Part shown: in pieces, positions 43,680-53,845 of the stretch
Position numbering within the stretch: position 1 is the first letter of the stretch
Layout: every line of letters begins with the position of its first letter
Assembly (NCBI GenBank): GCA_900543485.1
Contig: UQRM01000009.1
Span: 28,165 to 92,164 of the forward strand
Length of the DNA stretch: 64,000 nt
DNA from: an uncultured Eubacterium sp.
Lineage (GTDB): Bacteria > Bacillota > Clostridia > Peptostreptococcales > Anaerovoracaceae
Direction: 5' to 3'
Translations under genes and position numbers: made by a program
Notes under the pieces: model-generated
The model's database searches: none
What the model was told of the DNA's origin: nothing
Seen by the model: only the letters and a program-made list of their open reading frames with translations

Positions 43680-44427
43680 CGGAAACACCTCCAGTCATCG
43701 CAAAGAAAGAATCTCTCAAATTCGTCGTGTCCGTAGCTGTTTTTATCTCTTCCGGCGTTCCCGACTTTATTATCTCGCCTCGGTTTATCATTATTACTCT
43801 GTCGCAGATATTTTCCGCCTCTTCCATATAGTGAGTGGAATACAGTATCGTCTTTCCCCTAGCTTTTTCACCTTTCATAAAATCCAATATGATCTGACTG
43901 GAGATTATATCTAATCCTGATGTGGCTTCATCCAAAATGTAATATCTGGGATCGTGAACCAGGCACCTGGCCAGATTGGCTTTCTGGGTCTGCCCCGTCG
44001 ATAAGTTGGCTATCCTGTTATGAATGAACCCTTTCATCCCAAGGATATCCGCTATCTTTTCTATTCTCTCCTGTCGCTCCTGCTGCGGTATGCCGTATAT
44101 ATCACAGCACATAATCAAAAGCTCATAAGTCGACAGAGTATCGTACAGCCTGGTATTTCCCGACAGATAAGCTATCTTCTGCTTTATCTCTATCTCGCTG
44201 TCCCTGTAACTCAGCCCGTCAAAGCTGATACTGCCTTCTGTAGGTTCCAGTATGCCTGCGATCATCCTCAGCAAAGTGGTTTTCCCTGCGCCGTTGGGTC
44301 CCAGGATACCGACTATTTCTCCATCCTTCGCCTCAAAGGTCATGTCCTTGTCGGCGAAAAATTCCTCTCTCGTTTTCTTGTCCTTGTTCCTGACAAATTT
44401 CTTAGATACGTGTTCTACTTTTATCAT
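43669..44427 (-). CDS. ABC transporter ATP-binding protein (NatA-like)
   Basis: The 252-residue ATPase has Walker A (GILGPNGAGKTTLLRMIAG), Q-loop region (QKIAYLSGNTRLYDTL), signature NLSTGQTQKANLARCL (LSTGQ instead of LSGGQ), Walker B (YYILDEATSGLDII) and switch His (LYSTHYMEEAE). It drives the ABC-2 permease encoded next. I start it at ATG 44427 (MIKVEHVSKKF) with GGAGGG about ten bases upstream; an earlier ATG eight codons before is possible. It lies shortly after a C-rich stretch 44455-44463 and the rplS terminator region. Confidence 0.88.
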   Translation of the reverse strand: MIKVEHVSKKFVRNKDKKTREEFFADKDMTFEAKDGEIVGILGPNGAGKTTLLRMIAGILEPTEGSISFDGLSYRDSEIEIKQKIAYLSGNTRLYDTLSTYELLIMCCDIYGIPQQERQERIEKIADILGMKGFIHNRIANLSTGQTQKANLARCLVHDPRYYILDEATSGLDIISSQIILDFMKGEKARGKTILYSTHYMEEAENICDRVIMINRGEIIKSGTPEEIKTATDTTNLRDSFFAMTGGVSDEE

Positions 44428-44556
44428 CTCGTTGATTCCCTCCATTACGATTTTACCCCCCCCCATCAGTGTTCAGGCTTTTCTTTCCCGGAAGCGCTGA
44501 CAGGGGTAAACCCATTTCACGCAGTACGGCGGCCTGCAAAAGTCGTCCATACTACA

Positions 44557-44582
44557 AAAGGAGCCTTCACGGCTCCTTTTTT
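44557..44582. terminator. Terminator downstream of rplS
   Basis: AAAAGGAGCC and GGCTCCTTTT form a perfect 10-bp stem with the loop TTCAC. It follows the rplS stop on the minus strand (T-run TTTTG), and its symmetry allows action on either strand. Confidence 0.88.
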
Positions 44583-44584
44583 CA

Positions 44585-44932
44585 TTACATTTCTTCTTTC
44601 GTCTTGATCTTGGCCGATTTACCGGTTCTCTGACGCATGTAGTGAAGTCTTGCTCTTCTGACATCACCCTGTCTTACGACTTCGATCTTTTCAACCAGCG
44701 GTGAATGGAGCGGGAATGTTTTTTCCACGCCTACGCCCGACGAGATCTTCCTTACGGTGAACGTCTCGCCGATCCCGCCGTTCTGTCTCTTCAGCACGAA
44801 GCCTTCGAAGATCTGTATTCTCTCTCTGTTTCCTTCTTTGATCTTAACGTGCACCTTCACAGTGTCGCCCACGTTAAACGCAGGGATATCACTCTTGAGA
44901 TAATCCTGTACAACTGAATCCATTACGTTCAT
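44585..44932 (-). CDS. rplS: 50S ribosomal protein L19
   Basis: The 115-residue protein has standard L19 length and sequence: [40 protein letters not shown] near the N terminus, then [35 protein letters not shown] and [19 protein letters not shown]. It lies at the 30S-50S interface. ATG 44932 is nine bases after AAGGAGG; ATG 44938 is closer than usual. It has its own sigma-A promoter at 45015-45044, and a small hairpin just before the ribosome site may be part of an L19-type leader. Confidence 0.97.
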   Translation of the reverse strand: MNVMDSVVQDYLKSDIPAFNVGDTVKVHVKIKEGNRERIQIFEGFVLKRQNGGIGETFTVRKISSGVGVEKTFPLHSPLVEKIEVVRQGDVRRARLHYMRQRTGKSAKIKTKEEM

Positions 44933-44952
44933 TGACATTTTCCTCCTTCCCT

Positions 44953-44975
44953 CCAAGACGTTCTTGGTCATGACC
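44953..44975 (-). promoter_or_regulatory. Possible L19 leader structure upstream of rplS
   Basis: On the minus strand GGTCATGACC (44975-44966) is followed by CCAAGAACGTCTTGG (44967-44953), a 5-bp hairpin just upstream of the ribosome binding sites. Leaders with such hairpins let L19 repress its own mRNA in some Firmicutes. Assignment to that class is a guess. Confidence 0.35.
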
Positions 44976-45014
44976 CTTTCATGAATACCAGAGGACCGCC
45001 CGTAATACTGAAAT

Positions 45015-45044
45015 ATTATACTACAGCTCCGTACGGGGAAGCAA
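45015..45044 (-). promoter_or_regulatory. Sigma-A-type promoter of rplS
   Basis: TTGCTT (45044-45039), an 18-bp spacer and TATAAT (45020-45015) on the minus strand, about 75 bases upstream of rplS. Confidence 0.8.
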
Positions 45045-45097
45045 GCACTTTTTAAAATACATATGCTGATTTCAATCGTGATTTCCGATAAAACATC

Positions 45098-45126
45098 TTG
45101 CGACAGCCGTCAAAATCATATATAAT
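45098..45126 (+). promoter_or_regulatory. Promoter of the tRNA-Arg gene
   Basis: TTGCGA (45098-45103), a 17-bp spacer and a perfect TATAAT (45121-45126); the predicted RNA start is about ten bases before the tRNA. Confidence 0.85.
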
Positions 45127-45142
45127 GAATAATGTTCTATGT

Positions 45143-45218
45143 GGGGCACTAGCTCAATGGATAGAGTCGCAGACTTCGAATCTGTCGGTTGGGGGTTCGA
45201 GTCCCTCGTGCCTCGCCA
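45143..45218 (+). tRNA. tRNA-Arg (anticodon TCG), CCA encoded
   Basis: A 76-base cloverleaf: acceptor GGGGCAC pairs with GTGCCTC (one G-U), D arm TAGCTCAATGGATAGAG, anticodon stem GCAGA/TCTGT with loop CTTCGAA (anticodon TCG, reading CGA), T arm GGGGGTTCGAGTCCCTC, discriminator G and encoded CCA. Confidence 0.95.
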
Positions 45219-45259
45219 AAGACCCTGGGATTATAATGATTGCAGGGTCTTATTTTTTT
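45219..45259 (+). terminator. Terminator of tRNA-Arg
   Basis: AAGACCCTG and CAGGGTCTT pair perfectly and are followed by ATTTTTTT directly after the tRNA. Confidence 0.9.
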
Positions 45260-45286
45260 AGGCTTCTGCCTGTGATCGCAAGCCGT

Positions 45287-46672
45287 TCATCTGCCAGCTG
45301 GTTCGCCCATCTGCCTCATCAGTTTCCTGAACTGGACGAAAAACATCACTGCCGTCGTGGCAACAGCCAGAGTATCCGCCACCGGCTCTGCCAGAAATAC
45401 CGCCATAACTTTATCGTCAAAAAACCTCGGTAGTATAAATATCAGAGGTATCAACAGGATTATCTTCCTCAATACTGCCAGAAACAATGAATTCTTGGCA
45501 TTTCCAAGCGCCACGAAGGTCTGTTGACACGCTATCTGTATCCCGAATATGAGAGATGTGGCCATGTATATACGTATAGCCCATATGGTATAATCCGTAA
45601 GTTCCGGATCGGATGTAAAAATCATGATGAACAGTTTAGGCACAAATATTGCCACCGCCCACAATGCTACGGAGTATATGACGCAGGTCCTCAACAGCAG
45701 GAAGAATGTTCGCTTCACCCTGTCTCTGTTGCCCGCCCCATAGTTAAAGCTTATGATCGGCTGAGCGCCCTGGGTGATGCCCTGCAGAGGCAGCATGGAA
45801 AACTGCATCACGCTGCTCAGGATGGTCATAGCTCCCACGGCTATATCACCTCCGTATTCCAGCAGCGAAGAATTGAAGCACACTGTGATAGCCCCCTCTG
45901 TCGCCTGCATGATAAACGGTGACATCCCCAGAGCAAGACACGGACCATAAAGTCTCATATCCGGCTTCATGTATCTGAGCCGCAGCTTCAGCGTCGTGCG
46001 CTTCCCGGTGAGAAATCTCACGACCCACGCTGCGGAAAGCGCCTGAGATATGATAGTCGCCAGGGCCGCACCTTCCACGCCCATGTCAAAAGCGAAAATG
46101 AATATAGGATCAAGGATTATATTTGCTACCGCTCCTATCACGACGCTCAACATGCTGGTGGCGGCAAAGCCCTGGGTAGTGATAAAATTATTGAGCCCAA
46201 GAGCCAGCTGTACGAACAGGGTCCCACAGGCATATATCGTCATATATCCTTCGGCATACTCTATGGTATTTTCACTGGCGCCAAACATCATCAGCAGCTC
46301 CCTGCCGGAGATCAGCAGCACCGCTGTCAAAACTATCCCTGCCGCGATGGTCCCGCTGGCACAGTTTCCCAATATCTTCTCAGCAGTTTCGTGCTCGCCT
46401 TTTCCCAGCATTATGGAAGCCTTAGGAGCGCCGCCCATGGCCATCAGCGCGGCAAAAGCGCTGATCACCATGATTATGGGAAAGCATACTCCCAGACCTG
46501 TTAGCGCTGCCGCGCCCGTCTCGGGAATGTGACCGATATACATCCTGTCTACCATGTTATACAGCACATTGACTATCTGCGCCGTAATAGCAGGTACCGC
46601 AAGTCTGAGCAGGAGCTTTCCTACCGGCTCCCGGCCAAGATCCGTATTCTTCTGTTCATTACGCTTTTTCAT
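45287..46672 (-). CDS. MATE-family efflux transporter
   Basis: The protein of about 461 residues has 12 predicted helices in two related halves, with the MATE patterns LLRLAVPAITAQIVNVLYNMVDRMYIGHI near the N terminus, FPIIMVISAFAALMAMGGAP, and QGITQGAQPIISFNYGAGNRDRVKR in the second half. Such pumps export cationic drugs or metabolites using Na+ or H+ gradients. A weak GGGA site precedes ATG 46672. It converges on the tRNA-Arg terminator on the left and is separated from the cyclophilin gene by another terminator, so it is monocistronic. Confidence 0.9.
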   Translation of the reverse strand: MKKRNEQKNTDLGREPVGKLLLRLAVPAITAQIVNVLYNMVDRMYIGHIPETGAAALTGLGVCFPIIMVISAFAALMAMGGAPKASIMLGKGEHETAEKILGNCASGTIAAGIVLTAVLLISGRELLMMFGASENTIEYAEGYMTIYACGTLFVQLALGLNNFITTQGFAATSMLSVVIGAVANIILDPIFIFAFDMGVEGAALATIISQALSAAWVVRFLTGKRTTLKLRLRYMKPDMRLYGPCLALGMSPFIMQATEGAITVCFNSSLLEYGGDIAVGAMTILSSVMQFSMLPLQGITQGAQPIISFNYGAGNRDRVKRTFFLLLRTCVIYSVALWAVAIFVPKLFIMIFTSDPELTDYTIWAIRIYMATSLIFGIQIACQQTFVALGNAKNSLFLAVLRKIILLIPLIFILPRFFDDKVMAVFLAEPVADTLAVATTAVMFFVQFRKLMRQMGEPAGR

Positions 46673-46732
46673 TTCCCACACTTCTCTCTGTTCGGGCTTA
46701 TCCCGTCAAACATCTCTTCCACGGCAATAAAA

Positions 46733-46761
46733 TCCCCGGCATGGTCTTCTTCATGCCGGGC
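46733..46761 (-). terminator. Terminator of the yacL-to-cyclophilin operon
   Basis: CCCGGCATG and CATGCCGGG form a perfect 9-bp stem with an 8-base loop. On the minus strand it is followed by GATTTTATTG, about 50 bases after the cyclophilin stop. Confidence 0.75.
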
Positions 46762-46811
46762 GCTGCCTTTCGCCGATCGGTACCGACGACTGCATTCACA
46801 TCAACATTAGT

Positions 46812-47294
46812 TTATTCTTCTGTGATAGTGACTTTTTTCATTACCTGAGGGACTTCCGGCTTATCTGCCATATTTCTTTTCTGGCTAACTATCTCATCAG
46901 CTACGTCCATCCCTTCGGTTATTTTCCCAAAAGCCGCGTACTGCCCGTCCAGATGCGGAGAATCAGCTACCATGATGAAGAATTGAGAACCTGCGGAATC
47001 GGGATCCATAGCTCTGGCCATGGACATTACCCCTCTCTCATGTCTCAGGTCGTTCCTGAATCCATTAGCCGTGAATTCACCCTCGATACTGTATCCCGGG
47101 CCCCCCATTCCCGTACCGTCAGGGCATCCCCCCTGTATCATGAATCCCGGAATGACCCTGTGGAATATCAAACCGTCATAGAATCCCTCCTGTGCCAGCT
47201 TTATGAAATTCTCCACAGTTTTAGGAGCGATCTCCGGATAGAGTTCACCCTTCATCACTCCGCCGTTTTCCATTTCAATAGTTACATATTTCAT
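46812..47294 (-). CDS. Peptidyl-prolyl cis-trans isomerase (cyclophilin type)
   Basis: The 160-residue protein is a single cyclophilin domain: GELYPEIAPKTVENFIKLAQEGFYDGLIFHRVIPGFMIQGG with the catalytic Arg in FHRVIPGFMIQGG, then GVMSMARAMDPDSAGSQFFIMVADSPHLDGQYAAFGKI. There is no signal peptide, so it works in the cytoplasm on proline bonds. AAGGAGG precedes ATG 47294. It is the last gene of the run that starts at yacL, 15 bases after the Nudix gene. Confidence 0.95.
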   Translation of the reverse strand: MKYVTIEMENGGVMKGELYPEIAPKTVENFIKLAQEGFYDGLIFHRVIPGFMIQGGCPDGTGMGGPGYSIEGEFTANGFRNDLRHERGVMSMARAMDPDSAGSQFFIMVADSPHLDGQYAAFGKITEGMDVADEIVSQKRNMADKPEVPQVMKKVTITEE

Positions 47295-47309
47295 TTGTAA
47301 ACCTCCTTA

Positions 47310-47759
47310 TTATCTTATCTTGAATACGTTACGTCCAAACTCGCCTCTTTCATAGATATCCCAGAACTCATCCCTCAGATATCCCGGATAGAGACACTGC
47401 ACCTTCATCAGTTCTTCCCGTGACATGAACCTGACATCTCGAAGCACCTGGCTGTCACCGTCGAATTCGGGATCCTCGCCCAGGCTGAGAGTCCCGCCCA
47501 CAAGCCTGCACATAAAGAAATTCACGAACCGCTGTCCCCGCTCAGACACCTCTTCCACATGCCATACGAGAGAGCCGACTTCAATATCGAGTCCGGTCTC
47601 TTCCTTGACTTCCCTGACCGCGGCTTCCGCCGCGCTTTCCCCGTCTTCGATACCGCCGCCCGGCACCATCCATATATCATGATCTTCATGATGCTGCTTT
47701 ACCATCAGCATCCTGTCCTTATCATCCAGAACTATGGCTCTGGCTCCACCTACCCACAT
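47310..47759 (-). CDS. Nudix hydrolase
   Basis: The 149-residue protein carries an exact Nudix box, GGIEDGESAAEAAVREVKEETGLDI (about residues 36-60; Gx5Ex7REUxEExGU). The substrate is likely a nucleoside diphosphate derivative, but the short flanks do not tell which. The start overlaps the end of the chromate-transporter gene by ten bases, so it should be made from the same mRNA. Confidence 0.9.
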   Translation of the reverse strand: MWVGGARAIVLDDKDRMLMVKQHHEDHDIWMVPGGGIEDGESAAEAAVREVKEETGLDIEVGSLVWHVEEVSERGQRFVNFFMCRLVGGTLSLGEDPEFDGDSQVLRDVRFMSREELMKVQCLYPGYLRDEFWDIYERGEFGRNVFKIR

Positions 47760-48319
47760 AACAACGCTCCCGCTATGCCCATTATTATCATGACTCTTAT
47801 GGGCTTCATCTTCAAAACTCCCACAAGGAATATAGTGACCGCAAACAACGCTATCGGTATCGGATTGAAATATCCAAGTCCTTCTGTAAATAAGGCCATC
47901 GATATGAGAGAGCCCTTTACCAGCACCGTTTCACTCACGAATATGGCCGCCGCAGCTATCATACCCACAGTGACAGGTCTGATACCGACAAACGCTCCCT
48001 GTATCCCTCTGCTGTCGTTGAACCTGTCTATGAATTTCATCACCAGCAACATGAGGATAAAAGAGGGCAGACATACCCCCAATGTCGCGATTGCCGCTCC
48101 GGCAAATCCTGAGTAATTGAACCCCACGTAAGTAGCAGCATTGACAGCTACCGGTCCCGGTGTCACCTGGGACAGGGCCACCAGGTCGGAGAACTCCTGA
48201 GCCGACATGACCCCAAAATCCTGCACGCTCTGGAATATAAGAGGAAGCATCGCCAGCCCTCCGCCGAAGCTGAAGAGTCCTATACGAAAGAACATAGTGA
48301 AAAGATAAAAATACATCAT
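47750..48319 (-). CDS. Chromate transporter family protein (second half-size subunit)
   Basis: The 189-residue membrane protein is a single CHR domain: FRIGLFSFGGGLAMLPLIFQSVQDFGV near the N terminus and LVALSQVTPGPVAVNAATYVGFNYSGFAGA. The FSFGGG and QVTPGP motifs are the family signatures. Short CHR proteins work in pairs; this one overlaps its partner at 48316-48969 by four bases. The family exports chromate in studied cases, but in anaerobes the natural substrate (sulfate-like anion or another) is unknown. Confidence 0.9.
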   Translation of the reverse strand: MMYFYLFTMFFRIGLFSFGGGLAMLPLIFQSVQDFGVMSAQEFSDLVALSQVTPGPVAVNAATYVGFNYSGFAGAAIATLGVCLPSFILMLLVMKFIDRFNDSRGIQGAFVGIRPVTVGMIAAAAIFVSETVLVKGSLISMALFTEGLGYFNPIPIALFAVTIFLVGVLKMKPIRVMIIMGIAGALLCG

Positions 48320-48969
48320 CTTCTCACCTCCCCGCCTTCGTCAGCGTTATCTTCATCGTCACCTGTTATTTCTATTTTCCGGCACTTGCCCAGCCTGACG
48401 CTGTTATATATTATCCCGGCAACAGCTCCTGCTATTATAGCCCATATAGCCGTTATCCCGAAAATCCCTATAGCTATGAATGCTGCTATAGCCAGCACCC
48501 ACTGAAATACGGAATTCAGGCTTTGCTTCGCTAATCTGACTGCTGTAACAAGTATGAGCCCGCATACAGCCGCCTTTACACCCACGAATGCTCCCAGGAT
48601 GTATTTGTTTTCTCCAATAGCTCCCAGCACCGTTACTGCCAGGATTATAATGATAAATGACGGCATCACCACTCCCAGGGTAGCAGCCAGAGATCCTTTG
48701 ACACCTCTTATCCGCTTTCCTATATATGTGGCGCTGTTTATAGCTATGACACCGGGCATCGACTGACTTATGGCTATACAGTCCAGCATCTCATCTTCGT
48801 CCATCCATTTCTTGTCCTGAACGACCAGCTGCTGTATCTGCGGTATCATCGCCATACCTCCCCCTATGGTGAATATCCCGATTTTGAAAAATTCCCAGAA
48901 GAGTGTAGCATATATTTTGATACCGCCTGATTTTCCGCTGTCTTTTCCCATCTTCCGCTCACCGCTCAT
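48316..48969 (-). CDS. Chromate transporter family protein (first half-size subunit)
   Basis: The 217-residue CHR-domain protein contains [27 protein letters not shown] and [23 protein letters not shown], equivalent to the motifs of its partner. The ATG at 48969 overlaps the proS stop (ATGA); ATG 48951 is an alternative with a slightly better ribosome site. The C-terminal tail is acidic and cytoplasmic ([14 protein letters not shown]). Two half-size proteins encoded side by side are the usual arrangement for the short-chain branch of the family. Confidence 0.9.
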   Translation of the reverse strand: MSGERKMGKDSGKSGGIKIYATLFWEFFKIGIFTIGGGMAMIPQIQQLVVQDKKWMDEDEMLDCIAISQSMPGVIAINSATYIGKRIRGVKGSLAATLGVVMPSFIIIILAVTVLGAIGENKYILGAFVGVKAAVCGLILVTAVRLAKQSLNSVFQWVLAIAAFIAIGIFGITAIWAIIAGAVAGIIYNSVRLGKCRKIEITGDDEDNADEGGEVRR

Positions 48970-50696
48970 TTTTCACTGCTGATCGTATCGATAGCTTTAC
49001 GTATCCCTTCCTCAACGGTCATCTCCGTCTTATCAGCATCTCTTCGCATTTTATACTCTATCATCCCATCAGCCGCGCCTCTTCCTACAGTTATTCTGAT
49101 AGGTATGCCCAGCAGATCCGCATCCTTGAACTTGACGCCGGGACGTTCTTTTCTGTCGTCGATAAGGACCTCCACGGACGCTTTTCTCAACGTCTGATAG
49201 ATCTCTTCCGCTATCTCCGCCTGTACCCGGTCCTCCGGCTTCATCACCGTTATCATCACGTGATACGGGGCGACCGCTATCGGCCATATTATGCCATTCT
49301 CATCATGATGCTGCTCTATTATGGCTGCCATGGTCCTGGTGACACCGATGCCGTAACACCCCATAACGATAGGATGATCTTTCATGTTCTCATCCTTATA
49401 ATACGCTTTCATAGCCTCGCTGTACTTCGTGCCCAGCTTGAAAACCTGGCCGACCTCGATCCCTCTGGCATGCTTCACCGGTGCTCCGCACACAGGGCAC
49501 GGATCACCTTCCGCCAGTACCTTTATATCTGTTACGATGTCGCCTTCGTAATCCCTGCCGTAATTGACGTTTATCAGATGATGATCCTCCTTGCATGCTC
49601 CCGCGCAGAGATTTTTAAGACCCGGAAGCTCGCTGTCCACGACTATCTTACAGTCGTGGAGTCCCACAGGGCCTGTGAAACCGCCCACACATCCCGTCGC
49701 TTCGCCCATCTTTTCCTCGTCGGCGAATTCGATGGCGTGTTCCGGTATACCCAATGCGTTGACCAGCTTGGTCATATTCAGCTCCCTGTCGCCTCGAACG
49801 AAAGCCGCCACATATCCGTCCTCATTACCTTCGCTGTCGTAGGTTACAAAGAGGAGGGCCTTCATGGTCTGATTCTTGTCCAGCTTGAGGAAATCAGCCA
49901 CCTCTTCTATCGTCTTGGTTCCCGGAGTGTGTACCTCTTCCATCGGCAGCATCTCCACGTCATCCTGGGATGGCGCGTCAGCGCACTCTGCCCGCTCCAC
50001 AGTCGCCGCCATAGAACACTTCTCGCAATATGCTATCTCACTTTCGCCCACCTCGGACAGCGCTGTGAATTCGTGGGAATTGCTTCCTCCTATGGCTCCC
50101 GTGTCCGCCTCCACCGGTCTGAAGTCCAGTCCACACCTGGTGAATATCTTTTCGTAAGCGGCATACATCTCATCATAGCTCTTGTCGAGACCAGCCTGAT
50201 CCCTGTCGAAGGAATAAGCATCCTTCATGATGAACTCCCTGCTTCTCATGAGTCCGAACCTCGGCCTCGCCTCATCTCTGTATTTTGTCTGTATCTGATA
50301 GAGATTCATCGGCAGCTGCCTGTACGAGCTGATATCATTTCTGGCTATGTCGGTGAAGATCTCCTCATGTGTAGGTCCCAGACAAAAATCACGGCCATGC
50401 CTGTCCTTTATACGCCACAGCTCCGGGCCGTAAGCATACCATCTTCCCGATTCCTGCCACAGCTCTGCCGGCTGTATAGCCGACATGTGTATTTCCTGCC
50501 CTCCTGCCGCGTCCATCTCTTCTCTCACTATCTCTTCTATCTTTCTGAGGGTCCTCCAGCCCAATGGCATGAAGCCGTAAACACCTGACGCCAGCTTTCT
50601 TATCATCCCCGTCCTCAGCATCAGGATATGACTTGGTATCTCAGCTTCGGCCGGTACCTCTCTCAGTGTTTTCAAGTGCATTTTCGACAATCTCAT
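48966..50696 (-). CDS. proS: Prolyl-tRNA synthetase (bacterial type)
   Basis: The 576-residue class II enzyme has bacterial length with the editing insertion: motif 1 region [21 protein letters not shown], motif 2 [24 protein letters not shown], the INS editing domain ([21 protein letters not shown] ... [17 protein letters not shown]), motif 3 [21 protein letters not shown] and the anticodon-binding domain. It lies between ispDF and the chromate transporter pair with a 13-base gap and a 4-base overlap. Confidence 0.97.
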   Translation of the reverse strand: MRLSKMHLKTLREVPAEAEIPSHILMLRTGMIRKLASGVYGFMPLGWRTLRKIEEIVREEMDAAGGQEIHMSAIQPAELWQESGRWYAYGPELWRIKDRHGRDFCLGPTHEEIFTDIARNDISSYRQLPMNLYQIQTKYRDEARPRFGLMRSREFIMKDAYSFDRDQAGLDKSYDEMYAAYEKIFTRCGLDFRPVEADTGAIGGSNSHEFTALSEVGESEIAYCEKCSMAATVERAECADAPSQDDVEMLPMEEVHTPGTKTIEEVADFLKLDKNQTMKALLFVTYDSEGNEDGYVAAFVRGDRELNMTKLVNALGIPEHAIEFADEEKMGEATGCVGGFTGPVGLHDCKIVVDSELPGLKNLCAGACKEDHHLINVNYGRDYEGDIVTDIKVLAEGDPCPVCGAPVKHARGIEVGQVFKLGTKYSEAMKAYYKDENMKDHPIVMGCYGIGVTRTMAAIIEQHHDENGIIWPIAVAPYHVMITVMKPEDRVQAEIAEEIYQTLRKASVEVLIDDRKERPGVKFKDADLLGIPIRITVGRGAADGMIEYKMRRDADKTEMTVEEGIRKAIDTISSEK

Positions 50697-50709
50697 TATC
50701 AGTTTCTCC

Positions 50710-51861
50710 TTATCTGCTTATGGAACACACCGCCTCAGCAGCTATGCCTTCCTTTCGGCCCACAAAGCCCAGCCGTTCAGTAGTGGTCCCTTTTATATTT
50801 ATCCTGCTTTTATCTACATTCAATGTCCCGGCGATATTTGACCGCATCTCGTCGACATACGGGCTTATCTTAGGAGCCTGCGCCATCACAGTCACATCGG
50901 CGTTGACGATAGAATATCCTGCTTCAGCCAGCTTCTCCCCCACCTGCCGCAGCAGCACCATGCTGGAAATCCCTTTATACTGCTGATCGGTATCGGGGAA
51001 ATGCCTGCCTATATCGCCCATGGCCGCCGCTCCCAGCAGCGCATCCATCAGCGCGTGGACCAACACGTCCGCATCGGAATGACCGTCGAGTCCTCGGTCA
51101 TAAGGTATCTCTACCCCTCCCAGTATCAGCTTTCGCCCCGGGGCGAAGGCATGTACATCGAAACCTGTGCCTGTCCTGTTTTCCATAGGCATGTCCTCTC
51201 TCGTCGTTATCTTTATATTGCCGTACTCGCCGTCCACCAGCGTGACCGGGTATCCGGCTCTCTCCGCCAGCACCGCGTCGTCAGTACCATAGAAACCTTC
51301 AGCGAAGGCCTTCTGATACGCCTTCTTCAACGTCTCCAGCCTGAAGCCCTGCGGTGTCTGGACCGAAAAATACATGCTTCTGTCGACGCCGGAGCTGGAA
51401 ATGCCATCATCGTCAAGCCTTCTCAGGCTGTCCTTCACCGGCACGCAGGCGGTGGCCGCTCCACTGTCTGCCGCAGCTTCCAGGACGTTTCTTATCACGC
51501 GGTGGCTGACGAAAGGTCTGGCCCCATCATGCACCAGCACGTATCCGGTATCGGGGCATTTGTCCTCCAGCGTCTTCAACGCGTTCCAGACTGAATCCTG
51601 CCGCTGTGCTCCTCCCGCCGTTACGGCTGTCATCTTCTCTATCCCGTACCGGCTCGCTATGGATCCGCAACATCCGACGTATTCCTCGTTGGTCACGACG
51701 ATTATATGGTCTATTTCATCTGCATCGGAAAAACGCCTAAGCGTCTTCGCCAGCATTGGCTCGCCATTGATATCAAGATACTGTTTGGGGACAGGCCCTC
51801 CCAGCCTCGTTCCTCTTCCCGCTGCCGCGATTATTGCCGCCGTCTTTTTCCCTCTGTACAT
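50710..51861 (-). CDS. ispDF: Bifunctional IspD/IspF (MEP isoprenoid pathway)
   Basis: One 383-residue chain joins two MEP-pathway enzymes. Residues 1-228 are IspD ([49 protein letters not shown]), which makes CDP-methylerythritol. Residues 229-383 are IspF ([57 protein letters not shown]), which makes the cyclic diphosphate. The zinc ligands D-x-H of IspF (FDVHAF) are present. IspDF fusions are common in proteobacteria and also found in some clostridia. It is co-transcribed with yacL (2-base gap) and proS. Confidence 0.96.
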   Translation of the reverse strand: MYRGKKTAAIIAAAGRGTRLGGPVPKQYLDINGEPMLAKTLRRFSDADEIDHIIVVTNEEYVGCCGSIASRYGIEKMTAVTAGGAQRQDSVWNALKTLEDKCPDTGYVLVHDGARPFVSHRVIRNVLEAAADSGAATACVPVKDSLRRLDDDGISSSGVDRSMYFSVQTPQGFRLETLKKAYQKAFAEGFYGTDDAVLAERAGYPVTLVDGEYGNIKITTREDMPMENRTGTGFDVHAFAPGRKLILGGVEIPYDRGLDGHSDADVLVHALMDALLGAAAMGDIGRHFPDTDQQYKGISSMVLLRQVGEKLAEAGYSIVNADVTVMAQAPKISPYVDEMRSNIAGTLNVDKSRINIKGTTTERLGFVGRKEGIAAEAVCSISR

Positions 51862-51863
51862 AG

Positions 51864-52982
51864 CTATCCTCTATTGCCCGCGGGCTTGGCGAATATCATC
51901 CTGCCCGCTGAAGTCTGCAGCACACTGGTCACTATCACTTTGATAGTCTGTCCGATGAAGCGTTTACCATCTTCCACGACTATCATGGTGCCATCATCCA
52001 GATATGCGACGGCCTGATTGTTCTCCTTGCCTTCCTTCACCAGCGAAAGGATCATTTCCTCTCCCGGAAGGACCACAGGCTTCAAAGTATTGGCCAACTC
52101 GTTTATATTGAGCACCTCGACGCCCTTTATCCCGGCTACTTTATTGAGATTGAAGTCGTTGGTAACAACTTTGCCGTTCATTATCTGAGCCAGCTTCAGC
52201 AGCTTTACATCCACCTCCGGTATCTCCTCCAGAGCCTTCTCAGCTTCTGTATTGTATATCTCTATACCGTATTCTTCCTGTATCTTGTTTAAGATATCCA
52301 GTCCTCTCCTTCCCCTGTTTCGCTTCAGCGCATCCGACGAATCGGCTATATGTCTCAGCTCCACCAGCACGAATTCGGGTATCACGATATTTCCTTCTAT
52401 GAATCCCGTCTTCATGATATCGGCTATCCTCCCGTCGATGATGACACTGGTATCGAATATCTTGGGGGTCACTTCGTTCTTCGATCTCGAAGACTTTCCT
52501 CCTCCCACCGACGAGATCAGCTTTGATCTGGTCCAGGCAGACCTGATATCCTTACTTTTGGTGGTGGCTATGACGATACCCAGATATCCCAGTATTATAT
52601 ATGTAACGATATTGAGGATTACATCCAGATACGGTATCGTTATGCCTACATAGATCTGGCTTATCAGAAAGGCGATAATAAGACCGGCGATAAGCCCTAA
52701 GGTCCCCATGACCAAATCATTGACGGAAACCTTTTGCAGATCCACTTCTATGTTGTTGGCCATCTTATTTCCCTGCCTCTTGATAGTCGGTGTTAATCTG
52801 AAAAATATTAAACCGAAAATAATTGCAAATAAAGCAGCGATGCACAGTTCCTGTACTCCTGAAAAATCGACCAGATCCTCGTACCCCGCGAGAGCGACGA
52901 AAAATCTCGCCAACGAAAAGACACCGTAACCTACTATCGCGCCTGCAAGCGTAAAGACAGCCCTGACAAGTTTCTTCAGCAT
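51864..52982 (-). CDS. PIN/TRAM domain membrane protein (YacL family)
   Basis: The 372-residue protein has four N-terminal membrane helices (about 1-130), a PIN nuclease domain ([18 protein letters not shown], with Asp residues of the metal site; [27 protein letters not shown]) and a C-terminal TRAM RNA-binding domain ([41 protein letters not shown]). It probably cuts or binds RNA at the membrane. It begins the operon leading to ispDF and proS, with GAAAGGAGG before the ATG and a sigma-A promoter at 53045-53073. Confidence 0.9.
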   Translation of the reverse strand: MLKKLVRAVFTLAGAIVGYGVFSLARFFVALAGYEDLVDFSGVQELCIAALFAIIFGLIFFRLTPTIKRQGNKMANNIEVDLQKVSVNDLVMGTLGLIAGLIIAFLISQIYVGITIPYLDVILNIVTYIILGYLGIVIATTKSKDIRSAWTRSKLISSVGGGKSSRSKNEVTPKIFDTSVIIDGRIADIMKTGFIEGNIVIPEFVLVELRHIADSSDALKRNRGRRGLDILNKIQEEYGIEIYNTEAEKALEEIPEVDVKLLKLAQIMNGKVVTNDFNLNKVAGIKGVEVLNINELANTLKPVVLPGEEMILSLVKEGKENNQAVAYLDDGTMIVVEDGKRFIGQTIKVIVTSVLQTSAGRMIFAKPAGNRG

Positions 52983-53044
52983 TCTTTCTCACCTCCTTTC
53001 TTCGTTCAATAGCTTTGGGCATACTTGTAAAATTACCCAGTATG

Positions 53045-53073
53045 ATTATAGCACAAGTTCTGTACCTCGCCAA
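53045..53073 (-). promoter_or_regulatory. Sigma-A-type promoter of the yacL-ispDF-proS operon
   Basis: TTGGCG (53073-53068), a 17-bp spacer and TATAAT (53050-53045) on the minus strand. Confidence 0.8.
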
Positions 53074-53173
53074 CAAATTATGGTAGAATCACTACAGAAG
53101 CTTCATATACAAATCACATAGAACATTTATTCTTTTATATATAATATACGAGTACAAGAAGGAGGTTTTATAT

Positions 53174-53845
53174 ATGGCAAAGATATTAGTGGCAGACGAC
53201 GAACAGAAGATAAGAGAGGTCATCAGAGAATACTCCGAATTCAACGGCCATGAGATCACCGAAGCTTCCGACGGCATGACTGCGGTCGGGCTCTGCAAGC
53301 TCAATGACTATGACCTTATCATCATGGACATCATGATGCCTAAACTTGACGGATTCACCGCCTGCAAAGAGATAAAGAAGATGAAAGATATCCCGATCAT
53401 AATGCTGTCAGCCAGAAGCGAAGAGTACGACAAGCTCTTCGGATTCGAGCTGGGCATAGACGACTACGTCGTAAAGCCCTTCAGCCCCAAGGAACTGATG
53501 GCAAGGGTCAACGCAGTCCTTTCCAGGAACAGTGCTGCGGAAAAGCCTGCGGAAAAAGTCATGAAGTTCGACGGCCTGGAAATCAATATACCGGCCAGAA
53601 CCGTGTATGTCGATGGAGAAAAGGTCGAACTGACGCCAAAGGAATATGACCTGCTGTTCTATCTGGTAGAAAACAAAAACATCGCCCTTTCCCGCGATAA
53701 ACTGTTGTCAGATATATGGGGATATGACTTCTTCGGAGACGACAGGACAATAGATACTCATATAAAGAATCTCAGGAACAATCTGGGGAAATACAGAGAC
53801 TACATAGTGACACTGAGAGGGGTAGGTTATAAATTTGAAGCTTAA
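53174..53845 (+). CDS. OmpR-family response regulator
   Basis: The 223-residue protein has a receiver domain (KILVADDEQKIREVIREYSE; phospho-acceptor Asp in LIIMDIMMPKLDGF, about residue 53; Lys in DDYVVKPFSPKELMAR) and a winged-helix DNA-binding domain (VELTPKEYDLLFYLVENKNIALSRDKLLSDIWGYDF ... RTIDTHIKNLRNNLG). It should be phosphorylated by the kinase encoded next, whose start overlaps its stop. AGAAGGAGG precedes the ATG. The target genes are unknown. Confidence 0.95.
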   Translation: MAKILVADDEQKIREVIREYSEFNGHEITEASDGMTAVGLCKLNDYDLIIMDIMMPKLDGFTACKEIKKMKDIPIIMLSARSEEYDKLFGFELGIDDYVVKPFSPKELMARVNAVLSRNSAAEKPAEKVMKFDGLEINIPARTVYVDGEKVELTPKEYDLLFYLVENKNIALSRDKLLSDIWGYDFFGDDRTIDTHIKNLRNNLGKYRDYIVTLRGVGYKFEA